A stretch of DNA of 10,141 nt from Caldimicrobium sp964595655 (GCA_964595655.1 CAZQQV010000053.1:1-10141), one strand, 5' to 3'; positions 1 through 5,754 are shown, counted from the first letter of the stretch. Numbers and translations: made by a program. Notes: generated from the sequence alone by a model not told the origin.

Positions 1-27
1 AAATTTAATTGATTGACCAAAGAATAT

Positions 28-54
28 TAAAGAATTGAAAGATTTTTCCGATAA
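28..54 (+). promoter_or_regulatory. Sigma-28 (FliA) type promoter of fliS
   Basis: A -35 element TAAAGAAT (28-35) is followed by an 11-nt spacer and a -10 element TCCGATAA (47-54). The enterobacterial FliA consensus is TAAAGTTT-N11-GCCGATAA, so the -10 matches at 7 of 8 positions, the -35 at 6 of 8, and the spacing is exact. Transcription would start near 61, leaving a leader of about 20 nt that contains the fliS Shine-Dalgarno. A sigma-28 promoter fits a late flagellar gene such as fliS. The site is read from sequence only. Confidence 0.75.
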
Positions 55-69
55 TTTTTTTAAAAGTTA

Positions 70-75
70 AGGAGG
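70..75 (+). promoter_or_regulatory. Strong Shine-Dalgarno of fliS
   Basis: AGGAGG lies 6 nt before the ATG at 82 and fixes the fliS start. It falls just after the predicted sigma-28 transcription start. Confidence 0.85.
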
Positions 76-81
76 AAAGCA

Positions 82-507
82 ATGATTAGACCCAATAACA
101 ATTATCTTGAGAGACAGGTTTTGGAAGGAAGCCCTCTTGAACACATTATCCTTCTTTACGGAAAGGCTATAAATTCTTTGAAACTTGCAAAAGAGGCTAT
201 AAAAAGAGGGCTTAAAGATCCTGAAAATGTCAAAATCAAAGTTGAAAATCTAAGCAAAGCTATGGATATTTTAATTTATCTTCAGGCTATTCTTGATTTA
301 GAGAAGGGAGGAGAAATTGCCAAAAACTTAAAGGAAATCTACGAAATTCTCATCAATGCCATTATTGAGGTGAATTTTTCCAATGAGCTTAAACCTCTAA
401 ATGACTCCATTGAGGTTCTCGAAAATTTGAGAAATGCCTGGATGGAAATAAAACCTGTAGTAAACTCTTTTAAAGCTAATGAAAAAGGTATGCACACAAG
501 GTTATAG
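82..507 (+). CDS. fliS: Flagellar export chaperone FliS
   Basis: FliS is a cytoplasmic chaperone that binds the C-terminal end of flagellin, prevents premature polymerisation and delivers it to the flagellar export gate. The 141-residue product has the usual FliS length and a mostly helical character. It keeps the family pattern: a Tyr near the N-terminus (Y8), a Ser-Pro then hydrophobic stretch with LLYGKAI (about residues 17-30), a central LDLEKGGEIAKNL segment (about 71-83) resembling the family's Ld.e.gg.ia.nL, and a late Trp (about 113). The ATG has a strong Shine-Dalgarno and sits behind a sigma-28-type promoter. A second small reading frame follows after 9 nt in the same frame. The bases before it (1-81) contain no recognisable gene end; all three forward frames carry stops there. 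The call is secure by family pattern. Confidence 0.93.
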   Translation: MIRPNNNYLERQVLEGSPLEHIILLYGKAINSLKLAKEAIKRGLKDPENVKIKVENLSKAMDILIYLQAILDLEKGGEIAKNLKEIYEILINAIIEVNFSNELKPLNDSIEVLENLRNAWMEIKPVVNSFKANEKGMHTRL

Positions 508-516
508 GGCGACCTC

Positions 517-774
517 TTGTCTGAAAAATTAAAAGAGCTTCTTCTTGAAATTGAACTCTCCCTAAAAAATGAGGATTGGGATAGAGCTCTTTTTCTTTAT
601 GAAGAGATAGAAAAAAACTGGGATCTTTATGTGCAATTTCTTGATATGGAAAAAGCCAAGGTTGCTCTCGAACTTCTTTACTTTATTGATGCTTTACTCA
701 AAGAGAAATTGAAATCTTTAAAGGAAGAAAAAGATTATCTTTCAGCCAGAAAAAATTATTCCAAATTTTTTTAG
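517..774 (+). CDS. Small helical protein after fliS, FliT-like candidate
   Basis: This 85-residue, charged, almost entirely alpha-helical protein has no transmembrane segment. An NEDWDRALFLYEEIEK stretch (about residues 18-33) recalls the acidic-Trp region of FliT-type flagellar chaperones. FliT commonly follows fliS and binds the filament cap FliD, so a FliT-like role is a reasonable inference from position and character, but identity to the family is not clear by eye. The start is TTG at 517 with a weak AGGG Shine-Dalgarno at 506-509. The frame is the same as fliS, separated by its TAG and three further codons, so translation is probably coupled. Its stop (772-774) overlaps the stop of the opposite-strand GGDEF gene. 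It could instead be an unrelated small protein. Confidence 0.6.
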   Translation: MSEKLKELLLEIELSLKNEDWDRALFLYEEIEKNWDLYVQFLDMEKAKVALELLYFIDALLKEKLKSLKEEKDYLSARKNYSKFF

Positions 775-1733
775 GCCCTTCTGTCAATAAAGTAATTACT
801 TCCCTCCATGGATTTAACAAGTTTTTTGATCTCTCCTGCTCTTTGAGCAATTTCACCAATGTGCTTGAACTTTCCTTTATATACTGGAACAATAGCAATA
901 GAAACCGATGGCAAAGGGAAAGTGCGAATGTTTCCAAGTCTATCTTTACTTATAAAGTAACCCCTTTTAAAATCCTCCTCACTCACAAAGGCAGGCACAA
1001 GAAGATTAAATCTCTTTATAACTTCTTGAGAGACCCTTTCTACTACCTCAAGAGGCACTATAAATACAAAATCATCTCCCCCAATGTGTCCCACAAAACC
1101 ATCCCTAGTAAACTCCTTAACCACTGAAGTTAATATTCGTGCAAGATTTTTTATCATTTCGTCTCCCTGAGAAAATCCATACAGGTCATTGTAGGCCTTG
1201 AAATTATCTAGATCCACATAACATACCGCATAGGGCACTTCACTCTCAAGAATTCTTTGCAAAGCCCTTTCAATGGAAACATTGCCTGGAAGCCCTGTAA
1301 GAGGATTATTATCAGAAATTCGCTCAAGTCTCTTAAAACATAAGTTCATTCTTAAAAGAACCTCCTCAGGACTTGCCTCTTCAAAGATCACATCATCAAG
1401 AGCAAATAAAAAACTTTCTATTTCTTGAATATGCTCTTTTTTGACTATTAAAATAAGTGGAATTCTTACCAAATTAAAAGGAACCTTAATATCCTTGAGT
1501 AAAATCTTCAGCCCCTCTTTTGATTTTTCATACTGATAAAGGATCCCATCAGGGGGAGAAAACAGAAGAACTTCAAAAAATTTTTTTATATCTCTAAAAT
1601 TGCGAATCCTATAATATTTAGAAAGATACTTTTTCCACAGATCAAAGGGGCCCCTTTTATCACAGAAGGAAACAATATATTTCTTTGAAGCATTCTTAAA
1701 AAGTGAATCCCTAACAAGAGGTTGGGGTTCCAC
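771..1733 (-). CDS. Pseudo-receiver/GGDEF protein (putative diguanylate cyclase)
   Basis: This 320-residue cytoplasmic protein would make c-di-GMP from GTP if active. The GGDEF domain (about 140-320) shows NPLTGLPG (143-150), a metal-binding DLDNFKAYND (174-183) and GGDDF (218-222) in place of GG(D/E)EF. GGDDF keeps the glycines and carries a conservative Glu-to-Asp change. The RxxD product-inhibition site expected five residues before the signature is absent (TRDG there). Residues 18-135 look like a degenerate response-regulator receiver: the PDGILYQ strand (61-67) has Gln where the phospho-acceptor Asp should be, while IPLILIVKK (91-99) resembles the strand that carries the conserved Lys. 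Phosphorylation control is therefore unlikely. The start is GTG at 1733; no ATG or TTG precedes it before an in-frame stop. It is last in the minus-strand unit, 41 bp after the SRPBCC gene. Catalytic activity is not certain. Confidence 0.85.
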   Translation of the reverse strand: MEPQPLVRDSLFKNASKKYIVSFCDKRGPFDLWKKYLSKYYRIRNFRDIKKFFEVLLFSPPDGILYQYEKSKEGLKILLKDIKVPFNLVRIPLILIVKKEHIQEIESFLFALDDVIFEEASPEEVLLRMNLCFKRLERISDNNPLTGLPGNVSIERALQRILESEVPYAVCYVDLDNFKAYNDLYGFSQGDEMIKNLARILTSVVKEFTRDGFVGHIGGDDFVFIVPLEVVERVSQEVIKRFNLLVPAFVSEEDFKRGYFISKDRLGNIRTFPLPSVSIAIVPVYKGKFKHIGEIAQRAGEIKKLVKSMEGSNYFIDRRA

Positions 1734-1774
1734 TTTCTCTCTCTTAAATTGAGCCAGTTTTATGTCTGAAAATA

Positions 1775-2308
1775 TTAAACATTAGTCTCAAGCTCTTCCT
1801 TAATTCTTCTTAGCCAGAGTCTCAGGTTTTTTCTCAAAGCAAGGAGTAGGCTTTCTCTTACCATACTCCTTTGATTTAATTGTGTGCTTTCAACAGTAAT
1901 TATTAATTGAATTATCTTTTGCCAAAGAGGGATCTCTTTTTCTTCTTCAACACAAAAGAGAATTTCATCAGGAAGATCAAATTCCTCTTCATGCGTAAGA
2001 AGTGTGCCTTTATCAGTGGGCTTCAGAGTAAGAGTAACCTTTATCCTTCCTTTGGTATCTGCGGTGGTAAGTCTCTCATTCTCAATAAATTCTATTACTT
2101 CACCTTCGTATTCTATTATTTTGTTACCTGCTATTGTCTTCACCCTGTAGCGAAACCCCTTTTCAATGGATCCCTCTGAGAGTTTCTTAAATTCCAGAAG
2201 CTTGTATGATGGATTTAGCCGGAGTCTTGGCTCTATAAGCCTTAGGTATTTAAAAACTTCCTCCGGCTTTCTTTTGATTTCAATAGACTCTTTTAAAAGT
2301 TCTCTCAT
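1775..2308 (-). CDS. SRPBCC (START/Bet v1-like) domain protein
   Basis: The 177-residue protein has the pattern of the SRPBCC superfamily: an N-terminal strand followed by KRKPEEVFKYL (about 12-22), then alternating strands through VIEFIENERL and KVTLTLKPTDKGTLLTHEEEF (in two pieces, about 71-110), and a long amphipathic C-terminal helix (about 128-172). The fold binds hydrophobic ligands in a deep cavity. Members include polyketide cyclases, lipid carriers and stress proteins, so no substrate can be named. There is no signal peptide or membrane span, so it is probably cytoplasmic. The ATG at 2308 lies 15 nt after the HDOD stop and has only a weak Shine-Dalgarno. Its place between two signalling genes is the main clue to function. 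Fold-level call only. Confidence 0.7.
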   Translation of the reverse strand: MRELLKESIEIKRKPEEVFKYLRLIEPRLRLNPSYKLLEFKKLSEGSIEKGFRYRVKTIAGNKIIEYEGEVIEFIENERLTTADTKGRIKVTLTLKPTDKGTLLTHEEEFDLPDEILFCVEEEKEIPLWQKIIQLIITVESTQLNQRSMVRESLLLALRKNLRLWLRRIKEELETNV

Positions 2309-2323
2309 GAGAATTAAGTTTTA

Positions 2324-3196
2324 TCAGTTCTCACCAGCTAATTCTTTTTTTAGTTCTTCGGTAAAGAATCTCAATTCGTAAAGCCTTGGCTCTAAAGTAA
2401 AAAGAATTTCCTTGATTTCTGGGAAACCAAGATTTAAATTTTTTAAAGCCTTGGCATCAAGAGGAGGAACCTTCTCATAGGCAGTTTTTCCATATCCTCT
2501 TGCATGCAAGAGTACATCCGAAAGATGAAGGATAGAGGCCTCTTTTCGATATTTTTTGGTTTTTTCCAAATCATGATGGGACTCCACCGCCTCTATAAGT
2601 CTTTCTGGCAGATTCCACTGCCTCATAAGAAAAGCTCCAATTTCGGCATGATCAATACCGAGAATCTTTCTCTCAGCTGAGAGAGGATCAACCCCTTGCG
2701 ACACCAATACCATTATTTTTTGGTATTCCTCTTGTAAGGAAACCTTTATAATTACTCTTCCCAAATCATGGAGAAGTCCTGCAGTTGCAACCTCTTGGGC
2801 ATCTTTAAGCTCTAATTTTTCAGCGATAATCTTTGAACAGGCTGCAACCCCAATAGAGTGCTCCCAGAGCCCGACATCCTCTTTATGTATAATTTCAAAA
2901 ATAGAGGAAGTCATGATAAGAATTTTCAATACATTAATTCCAAGAAGCATCATAGCCTGTTGAACTGTAGAAATTTTCCTCGGGAAACCATAAAAAGCTG
3001 AATTGGCAAGCCTCAAAACCTTGGTGGTTATTACCTGATCCTTCTCAATGAGCTCGGCAATTTGATTAAGAGAAGTTCTTTCATCCTCTATCATCTGATT
3101 GAGACGCTGAACAATAGGAGGAAGGGTGGGAAGACCTTCAAGTTTTCTTAATTTTTTCTTTACCTCTTTTCTCTTCTCAGAAGGGTCAATGGTCAT
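2324..3196 (-). CDS. HDOD domain signalling protein
   Basis: This 290-residue cytoplasmic protein has an HDOD domain over nearly its full length. Visible hallmarks are LEGLPTLPPIVQRL (19-32), EKDQVITTKVLRLANSAFYG (51-70), the ISTVQQAMMLLG segment (75-86), WEHS (111-114), GLLHDLGRV (140-148) and HAEIGAFLMRQWNLP (183-197). HDOD proteins are non-catalytic or poorly characterised relatives of HD phosphohydrolases, used in signalling, motility and stress responses. This one retains several HD-type ligand positions (H113, H143-D144, H183, H207/H208, D227), so metal binding is possible. The Lys of the HD-GYP HDxGK motif is Arg here and no GYP motif follows. The ATG forms an ATGA overlap with the stop of the upstream 104-codon gene, implying translational coupling. 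Confidence 0.88.
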   Translation of the reverse strand: MTIDPSEKRKEVKKKLRKLEGLPTLPPIVQRLNQMIEDERTSLNQIAELIEKDQVITTKVLRLANSAFYGFPRKISTVQQAMMLLGINVLKILIMTSSIFEIIHKEDVGLWEHSIGVAACSKIIAEKLELKDAQEVATAGLLHDLGRVIIKVSLQEEYQKIMVLVSQGVDPLSAERKILGIDHAEIGAFLMRQWNLPERLIEAVESHHDLEKTKKYRKEASILHLSDVLLHARGYGKTAYEKVPPLDAKALKNLNLGFPEIKEILFTLEPRLYELRFFTEELKKELAGEN

Positions 3197-3507
3197 TGCG
3201 GTTTCGCCCTATGCTTTTCATAAAGAAGTTCCTTTAATATTTCCTTTATCTGAAGAAGATTTTCATCAGTAATACCTTCAAATCTTTTTTCCAATTCCTT
3301 AAGTTCTTCCTCCAAGTTTTTTTCCCATGGCAATTTGACAGAAGTACCTTCAACAGTTACATAACTAACTCCAAGCTCTAAAAAGCGTTTTATCATTTCT
3401 TCAGTAAGCTCTACTCCCTTTCCGCAAAGAACCCTGCCCTGAGCATCATAGACCTCTTCATAGGTTTTCATCCCTGGTTTAAGATAACTTACAGGAAGCC
3501 TTTGCAT
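3193..3507 (-). CDS. Small protein resembling the N-terminal module of HD-GYP proteins
   Basis: This protein of 104 residues has no membrane span. Residues 1-55 read as a module often found at the N-terminus of HD-GYP phosphodiesterases: LPVSYLKPGMKTYEEVYDA, then GRVLCGKGVELTEEMIKRF and LGVSYVTVEG. The rest is a charged helical, possibly coiled-coil tail (about 62-104). Here the module stands alone, and the following gene, overlapping by 4 bp, is an HDOD protein. Together they look like a split version of a two-domain signalling protein, so a physical complex is a fair inference. The ATG at 3507 has an AGGA Shine-Dalgarno 5 nt upstream and follows hisG by 8 bp. The function of the module is not established. 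Confidence 0.72.
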   Translation of the reverse strand: MQRLPVSYLKPGMKTYEEVYDAQGRVLCGKGVELTEEMIKRFLELGVSYVTVEGTSVKLPWEKNLEEELKELEKRFEGITDENLLQIKEILKELLYEKHRAKPQ

Positions 3508-3515
3508 ACAATTCC

Positions 3516-4391
3516 TCAGATAATCTTATTAAGACTGTATTCAATAATTCCCTGAACTCCATATTCCAATAGTTTGGGAACAAGATCTCTAACTTCTTTT
3601 TCAGAAACTACTACTTCAAGGGCATACCAGTCAGCATTATATAACTTTGAAATGGTAGGAGCAGTAATGCTTGGAAGGATGGCAACCACTTTCTCAAGGT
3701 TTTCTGCAGGAACATTCATTTTCAATCCCACCTTTTTATGTGAATTTAAAGCACCTTTTAACAAAACGGCAATTTGTTGAATCTTTTTTCTTTTCCAGGA
3801 GTCTTCCCAGGCTTCTTTATTAGCAATAAGTTGAGGATAAGTAATAAGCATTTCATAGATGATTTTCAAACCATGAGCTTTAATGGTAGTTCCTGTCTCA
3901 GTTACTTCCACAATGGCATCACAGAGCCCCTGAACCACTTTGGCCTCAGTAGCTCCCCAAGAATAGGAAACTTCAACGGGAATTCCCTTCTCCTCAAAAA
4001 ATCTCTTGGTATAATTCACAAGCTCGGTACTTATTTTTTTCCCCCTTAAGTCTTCAAGGGTTTTTATGTCAGAATCAGCTCTTACCGCAATTACCCATCT
4101 TGCTGGTCTTTTGCTGACCTTTGAATAGGGAAGATCTTCCACAATTACTACATCGGAGTTATTGTCAAGAATCCAGTCTTTCCCGGTAATTCCTGCATCA
4201 AGAACACCTGCTTCCACATATCGGCTCATCTCCTGAGGGCGACAGATCACCATCTCAAGCTCAGGATCATCTACCTCGGGAAAATAGCTTCTATGATGCA
4301 CCTCAATGGTCCAACCTGCCTTTTCAAAAAGTTCAATGGTTGCCTTTTCAAGACTTCCTTTGGGTATTCCAAATTTAAGCACCCTTTCCAT
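3516..4391 (-). CDS. hisG: ATP phosphoribosyltransferase, long form (HisG)
   Basis: HisG catalyses the first step of histidine synthesis, joining ATP and PRPP to give phosphoribosyl-ATP. At 291 residues it is the long form, with its own regulatory C-terminal domain (about 212-291; LPSITAPTISKLYNADWYAL at 239-258), and should not need HisZ. Catalytic-domain hallmarks are FGIPKGSLE (7-15), DAGITGKDW (65-73), the hydrophobic then Glu strand DAIVEVTETGTTI (158-170) forming the PRPP-binding loop, and the conserved RPARWVIAVR (95-104). Histidine feedback inhibition through the C-terminal domain is known for this form. The ATG at 4391 follows a strong AGGAGG and overlaps the end of hisI by 17 nt. 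The other his genes are not here, so the pathway is scattered. Confidence 0.96.
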   Translation of the reverse strand: MERVLKFGIPKGSLEKATIELFEKAGWTIEVHHRSYFPEVDDPELEMVICRPQEMSRYVEAGVLDAGITGKDWILDNNSDVVIVEDLPYSKVSKRPARWVIAVRADSDIKTLEDLRGKKISTELVNYTKRFFEEKGIPVEVSYSWGATEAKVVQGLCDAIVEVTETGTTIKAHGLKIIYEMLITYPQLIANKEAWEDSWKRKKIQQIAVLLKGALNSHKKVGLKMNVPAENLEKVVAILPSITAPTISKLYNADWYALEVVVSEKEVRDLVPKLLEYGVQGIIEYSLNKII

Positions 4392-4755
4392 AAACCTCCT
4401 CCGGATTCCTTTTTCTCTCTTCTACTATTTCCCAATTCCCCTCAGAATTAAGCCTTCTATAAAAACAAGACTCATATCCCTCGTGACACACTGGACCATG
4501 GGGTTTAACTTTTATAAGAAGGGTATCCCTGTCACAGTCAACATAAATCTCCTTTACCTCAAGGAAATGCCCTGAAGTCTCACCTTTGATCCAGAGTTTC
4601 TTTCGGGTTCTGCTATAAAAACAGACCTTTCCAATTTCAAGGGTTTTTTTAAAGGCCTCTTCATTCATATAGCCAAGCATAAGAACCTTTCCCGTCTCAA
4701 AGTCCTGAATGATAGCAGGGATTAAACCATCTCCCTTATTAAAATCAAGCTCCAT
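4375..4755 (-). CDS. hisI: Phosphoribosyl-AMP cyclohydrolase (HisI)
   Basis: HisI opens the adenine ring of phosphoribosyl-AMP, the third step of histidine synthesis, and works as a zinc- and magnesium-dependent dimer. Counted from the ATG at 4755 the protein has 126 residues. It shows the GYMNEEAF motif (28-35), FYSRTRKKLWIKGETSGH (46-63), the metal-binding DCDRD (73-77) and the remaining zinc cysteines in PVCHEGYESCF (C90, C97). It is monofunctional, without a HisE domain. A GTG at 4764 would add three residues, but the AGAGG-type Shine-Dalgarno directly abuts that GTG and sits 9 nt from the ATG, so I prefer 4755. The frame overlaps the end of trpC by 11 nt and the start of hisG by 17 nt, implying coupled translation with both. 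Confidence 0.95.
   Translation of the reverse strand: MELDFNKGDGLIPAIIQDFETGKVLMLGYMNEEAFKKTLEIGKVCFYSRTRKKLWIKGETSGHFLEVKEIYVDCDRDTLLIKVKPHGPVCHEGYESCFYRRLNSEGNWEIVEERKRNPEEVYGKGA
4395..4400 (-). promoter_or_regulatory. Shine-Dalgarno of hisG
   Basis: A perfect AGGAGG on the minus strand, 3 nt before the hisG ATG, lies inside the last codons of hisI. The spacing is short, but the extended GGAGGAGG stretch gives alternative pairing. Confidence 0.75.
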
Positions 4756-5527
4756 CTTTGGCACCCTCTACCATTTCTTTTAAAAGGGTTTCTGGATTTT
4801 TAGCCTTTACCAAGGAGGTCCCAATCAAAACCCCTCTAAAACCTGCCCTTTTTAACTCCCTTACCTCCAAAGAAGTAGTTATCCCTGATTCAGCAATAAC
4901 TGGGATTCCCTTAGGTATTTGAGGTAACAAATTATAACAGTGTTTGGGATTTAGCTCAAGGGTGTAAAGATTACGATTATTTATTCCTAAAACTTCTGCC
5001 CCTGAGGACAAGGCCTTTTCAAGATCTTCAGGGCTATGAATCTCAACCAAGGCTGAAAGCCCTATTTTTTTACAATGTTTTAAAAGCTCCTTTAAATCCT
5101 CAGAAGAAAGGATTCCAGAAATCAATAAAACAAAATCTGCTCCAAAGGCTTTAGCCTCTTCAATCTGAATGGGATCAAGAATAAAATCCTTTCTAAGAAG
5201 GGGAAGATCCGTTAAGGTTCTTATGGCTGCAAGATATTCAAGGGAGCCGTAAAAGTAGTTCTCCTCAGTAATGACTGAAATAGCTTTTGCTCCAGCTCTT
5301 TCGTAAATTTTGGCTAATTCAAGGGGATTGAAATCAGGCCTGAGACTTCCCTTAAGAGGCGAAGCCTTTTTCACCTCAGCAATAACAATAAACTTCTCTC
5401 TCTCAAGGTAGGCTTTTAAATCAAAGAAAGGACGATTATAAAAGGGTTTAAAATAAAGCCCTCTTTGTTTTCTTTTAAGAATTTCGTAGAACTTCTCAAG
5501 GAGAATATTATGAAGAAGGTCTTTCAT
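4745..5527 (-). CDS. trpC: Indole-3-glycerol-phosphate synthase (TrpC)
   Basis: TrpC closes the indole ring, converting CdRP to indole-3-glycerol phosphate in tryptophan synthesis; it is a cytoplasmic TIM barrel. The 260-residue length is typical for the monofunctional enzyme, and no PRAI (TrpF) domain is fused. Expected catalytic and binding residues are all visible: E51 and K53 in AEVKKASP, K113 in LRKDF, E162 in VEIH, N183-N184 in GINNRNL, and E213-S214 in AESGI. The ATG at 5527 is preceded by an A-rich tract with no Shine-Dalgarno. A predicted extended -10 promoter would start transcription almost at this codon, so leaderless translation is possible. It heads the minus-strand unit. The other trp genes are absent from the window, and a his rather than a trp neighbour follows. 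Confidence 0.96.
   Translation of the reverse strand: MKDLLHNILLEKFYEILKRKQRGLYFKPFYNRPFFDLKAYLEREKFIVIAEVKKASPLKGSLRPDFNPLELAKIYERAGAKAISVITEENYFYGSLEYLAAIRTLTDLPLLRKDFILDPIQIEEAKAFGADFVLLISGILSSEDLKELLKHCKKIGLSALVEIHSPEDLEKALSSGAEVLGINNRNLYTLELNPKHCYNLLPQIPKGIPVIAESGITTSLEVRELKRAGFRGVLIGTSLVKAKNPETLLKEMVEGAKDGA
4765..4768 (-). promoter_or_regulatory. Shine-Dalgarno that decides the hisI start
   Basis: On the minus strand GAGG immediately precedes a GTG (4764) and lies 9 nt before an ATG (4755). Spacing favours the ATG as the true hisI start. Confidence 0.6.
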
Positions 5528-5534
5528 TTTTTTT

Positions 5535-5562
5535 ATTTTAACATATAGAAAATTTTTGGAAA
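5535..5562 (-). promoter_or_regulatory. Extended -10 promoter for the trpC unit
   Basis: On the minus strand TGTTAAAAT (5543 down to 5535) is a TGn-extended -10. A partial -35, TTTCCA (5562 down to 5557), lies 16 bp further upstream and matches TTGACA at 4 of 6 positions. Transcription would start near 5528, at or just before the trpC ATG at 5527. AT-rich DNA gives such motifs often, so confidence is moderate. Confidence 0.5.
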
Positions 5563-5564
5563 GA

Positions 5565-5573
5565 TGCTAAAAT
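5565..5573 (+). promoter_or_regulatory. Extended -10 promoter of the rpmH cluster
   Basis: TGCTAAAAT is a TGn-extended -10 (hexamer TAAAAT at 5568-5573) with no good -35 at 17 bp. Transcription would start near 5580, about 33 nt before the rpmH ATG. It is the best promoter candidate for the strongly expressed rpmH-rnpA genes. Confidence 0.5.
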
Positions 5574-5580
5574 AGTGCCA
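5565..5580 (-). promoter_or_regulatory. Sigma-54-like element upstream of trpC
   Basis: Minus-strand positions 5580 down to 5565 read TGGCAC, then ATTTT flanked by T and A, then GCA. The GG and GC dinucleotides are separated by exactly 10 bp, as sigma-54 requires. The match to TGGCACG-N4-TTGCA fails at the G after TGGCAC and at one base of TTGC. Transcription would start near 5554, giving a leader of about 27 nt. It overlaps the plus-strand extended -10 and could be chance. Confidence 0.3.
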
Positions 5581-5599
5581 ATTCAAGTTTTCCTGATAG

Positions 5600-5605
5600 A
5601 GGAGG
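5600..5605 (+). promoter_or_regulatory. Strong Shine-Dalgarno of rpmH
   Basis: AGGAGG within a longer AGAGGAGGT stretch lies 8 nt before the ATG at 5614, as expected for a highly translated ribosomal-protein gene. Confidence 0.85.
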
Positions 5606-5613
5606 TAGATCCT

Positions 5614-5751
5614 ATGCCTAAGAGGACCTATCAGCCAAGCCGGCTTAAAATGAAAAGAAAGCATGGCTTTAGGGCAAGGATGAAAACGAGATCAGGAAGA
5701 AGAATTCTTAAAAATAGAAGAAGAAAGGGCCGTTGGCGCCTTACTGTATAA
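5614..5751 (+). CDS. rpmH: 50S ribosomal protein L34
   Basis: L34 is a small basic protein of the large ribosomal subunit. The frame encodes 45 residues, the normal length, starting MPKRTYQPSRLKMKR and continuing with the diagnostic HGFRARM (17-23), TRSGRR and a lysine/arginine-rich end; almost half of the residues are basic. The canonical RKRKHGFRARM signature is nearly intact. The ATG has a strong Shine-Dalgarno. It is first in the plus-strand cluster and is followed after 3 nt by rnpA, the universal order. The call is firm despite the short length. Confidence 0.97.
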   Translation: MPKRTYQPSRLKMKRKHGFRARMKTRSGRRILKNRRRKGRWRLTV

Positions 5752-5754
5752 AAA

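Noticed and set aside
1..81. C-terminal end of an upstream flagellar gene such as fliD
   Set aside because: All three plus frames contain stops and none gives a recognisable FliD-like end; the sigma-28 promoter explains this stretch better.
698..937. Open frame opposite the FliT-like gene and overlapping the GGDEF gene
   Set aside because: It shadows two well-supported genes, has no family pattern and no ribosome-binding site.
843..1127. Open frame antisense to the GGDEF gene
   Set aside because: It overlaps a domain with clear conserved motifs; the translated product is low in structure signals and rich in Asn/Lys from AT bias.
3574..4049. Plus-strand open frames opposite hisG
   Set aside because: Shadows of a conserved enzyme; no start signals or family resemblance.
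5528..5613. Replication origin next to rpmH
   Set aside because: No DnaA boxes, no repeated 9-mers and no dnaA gene; only 86 bp between trpC and rpmH.
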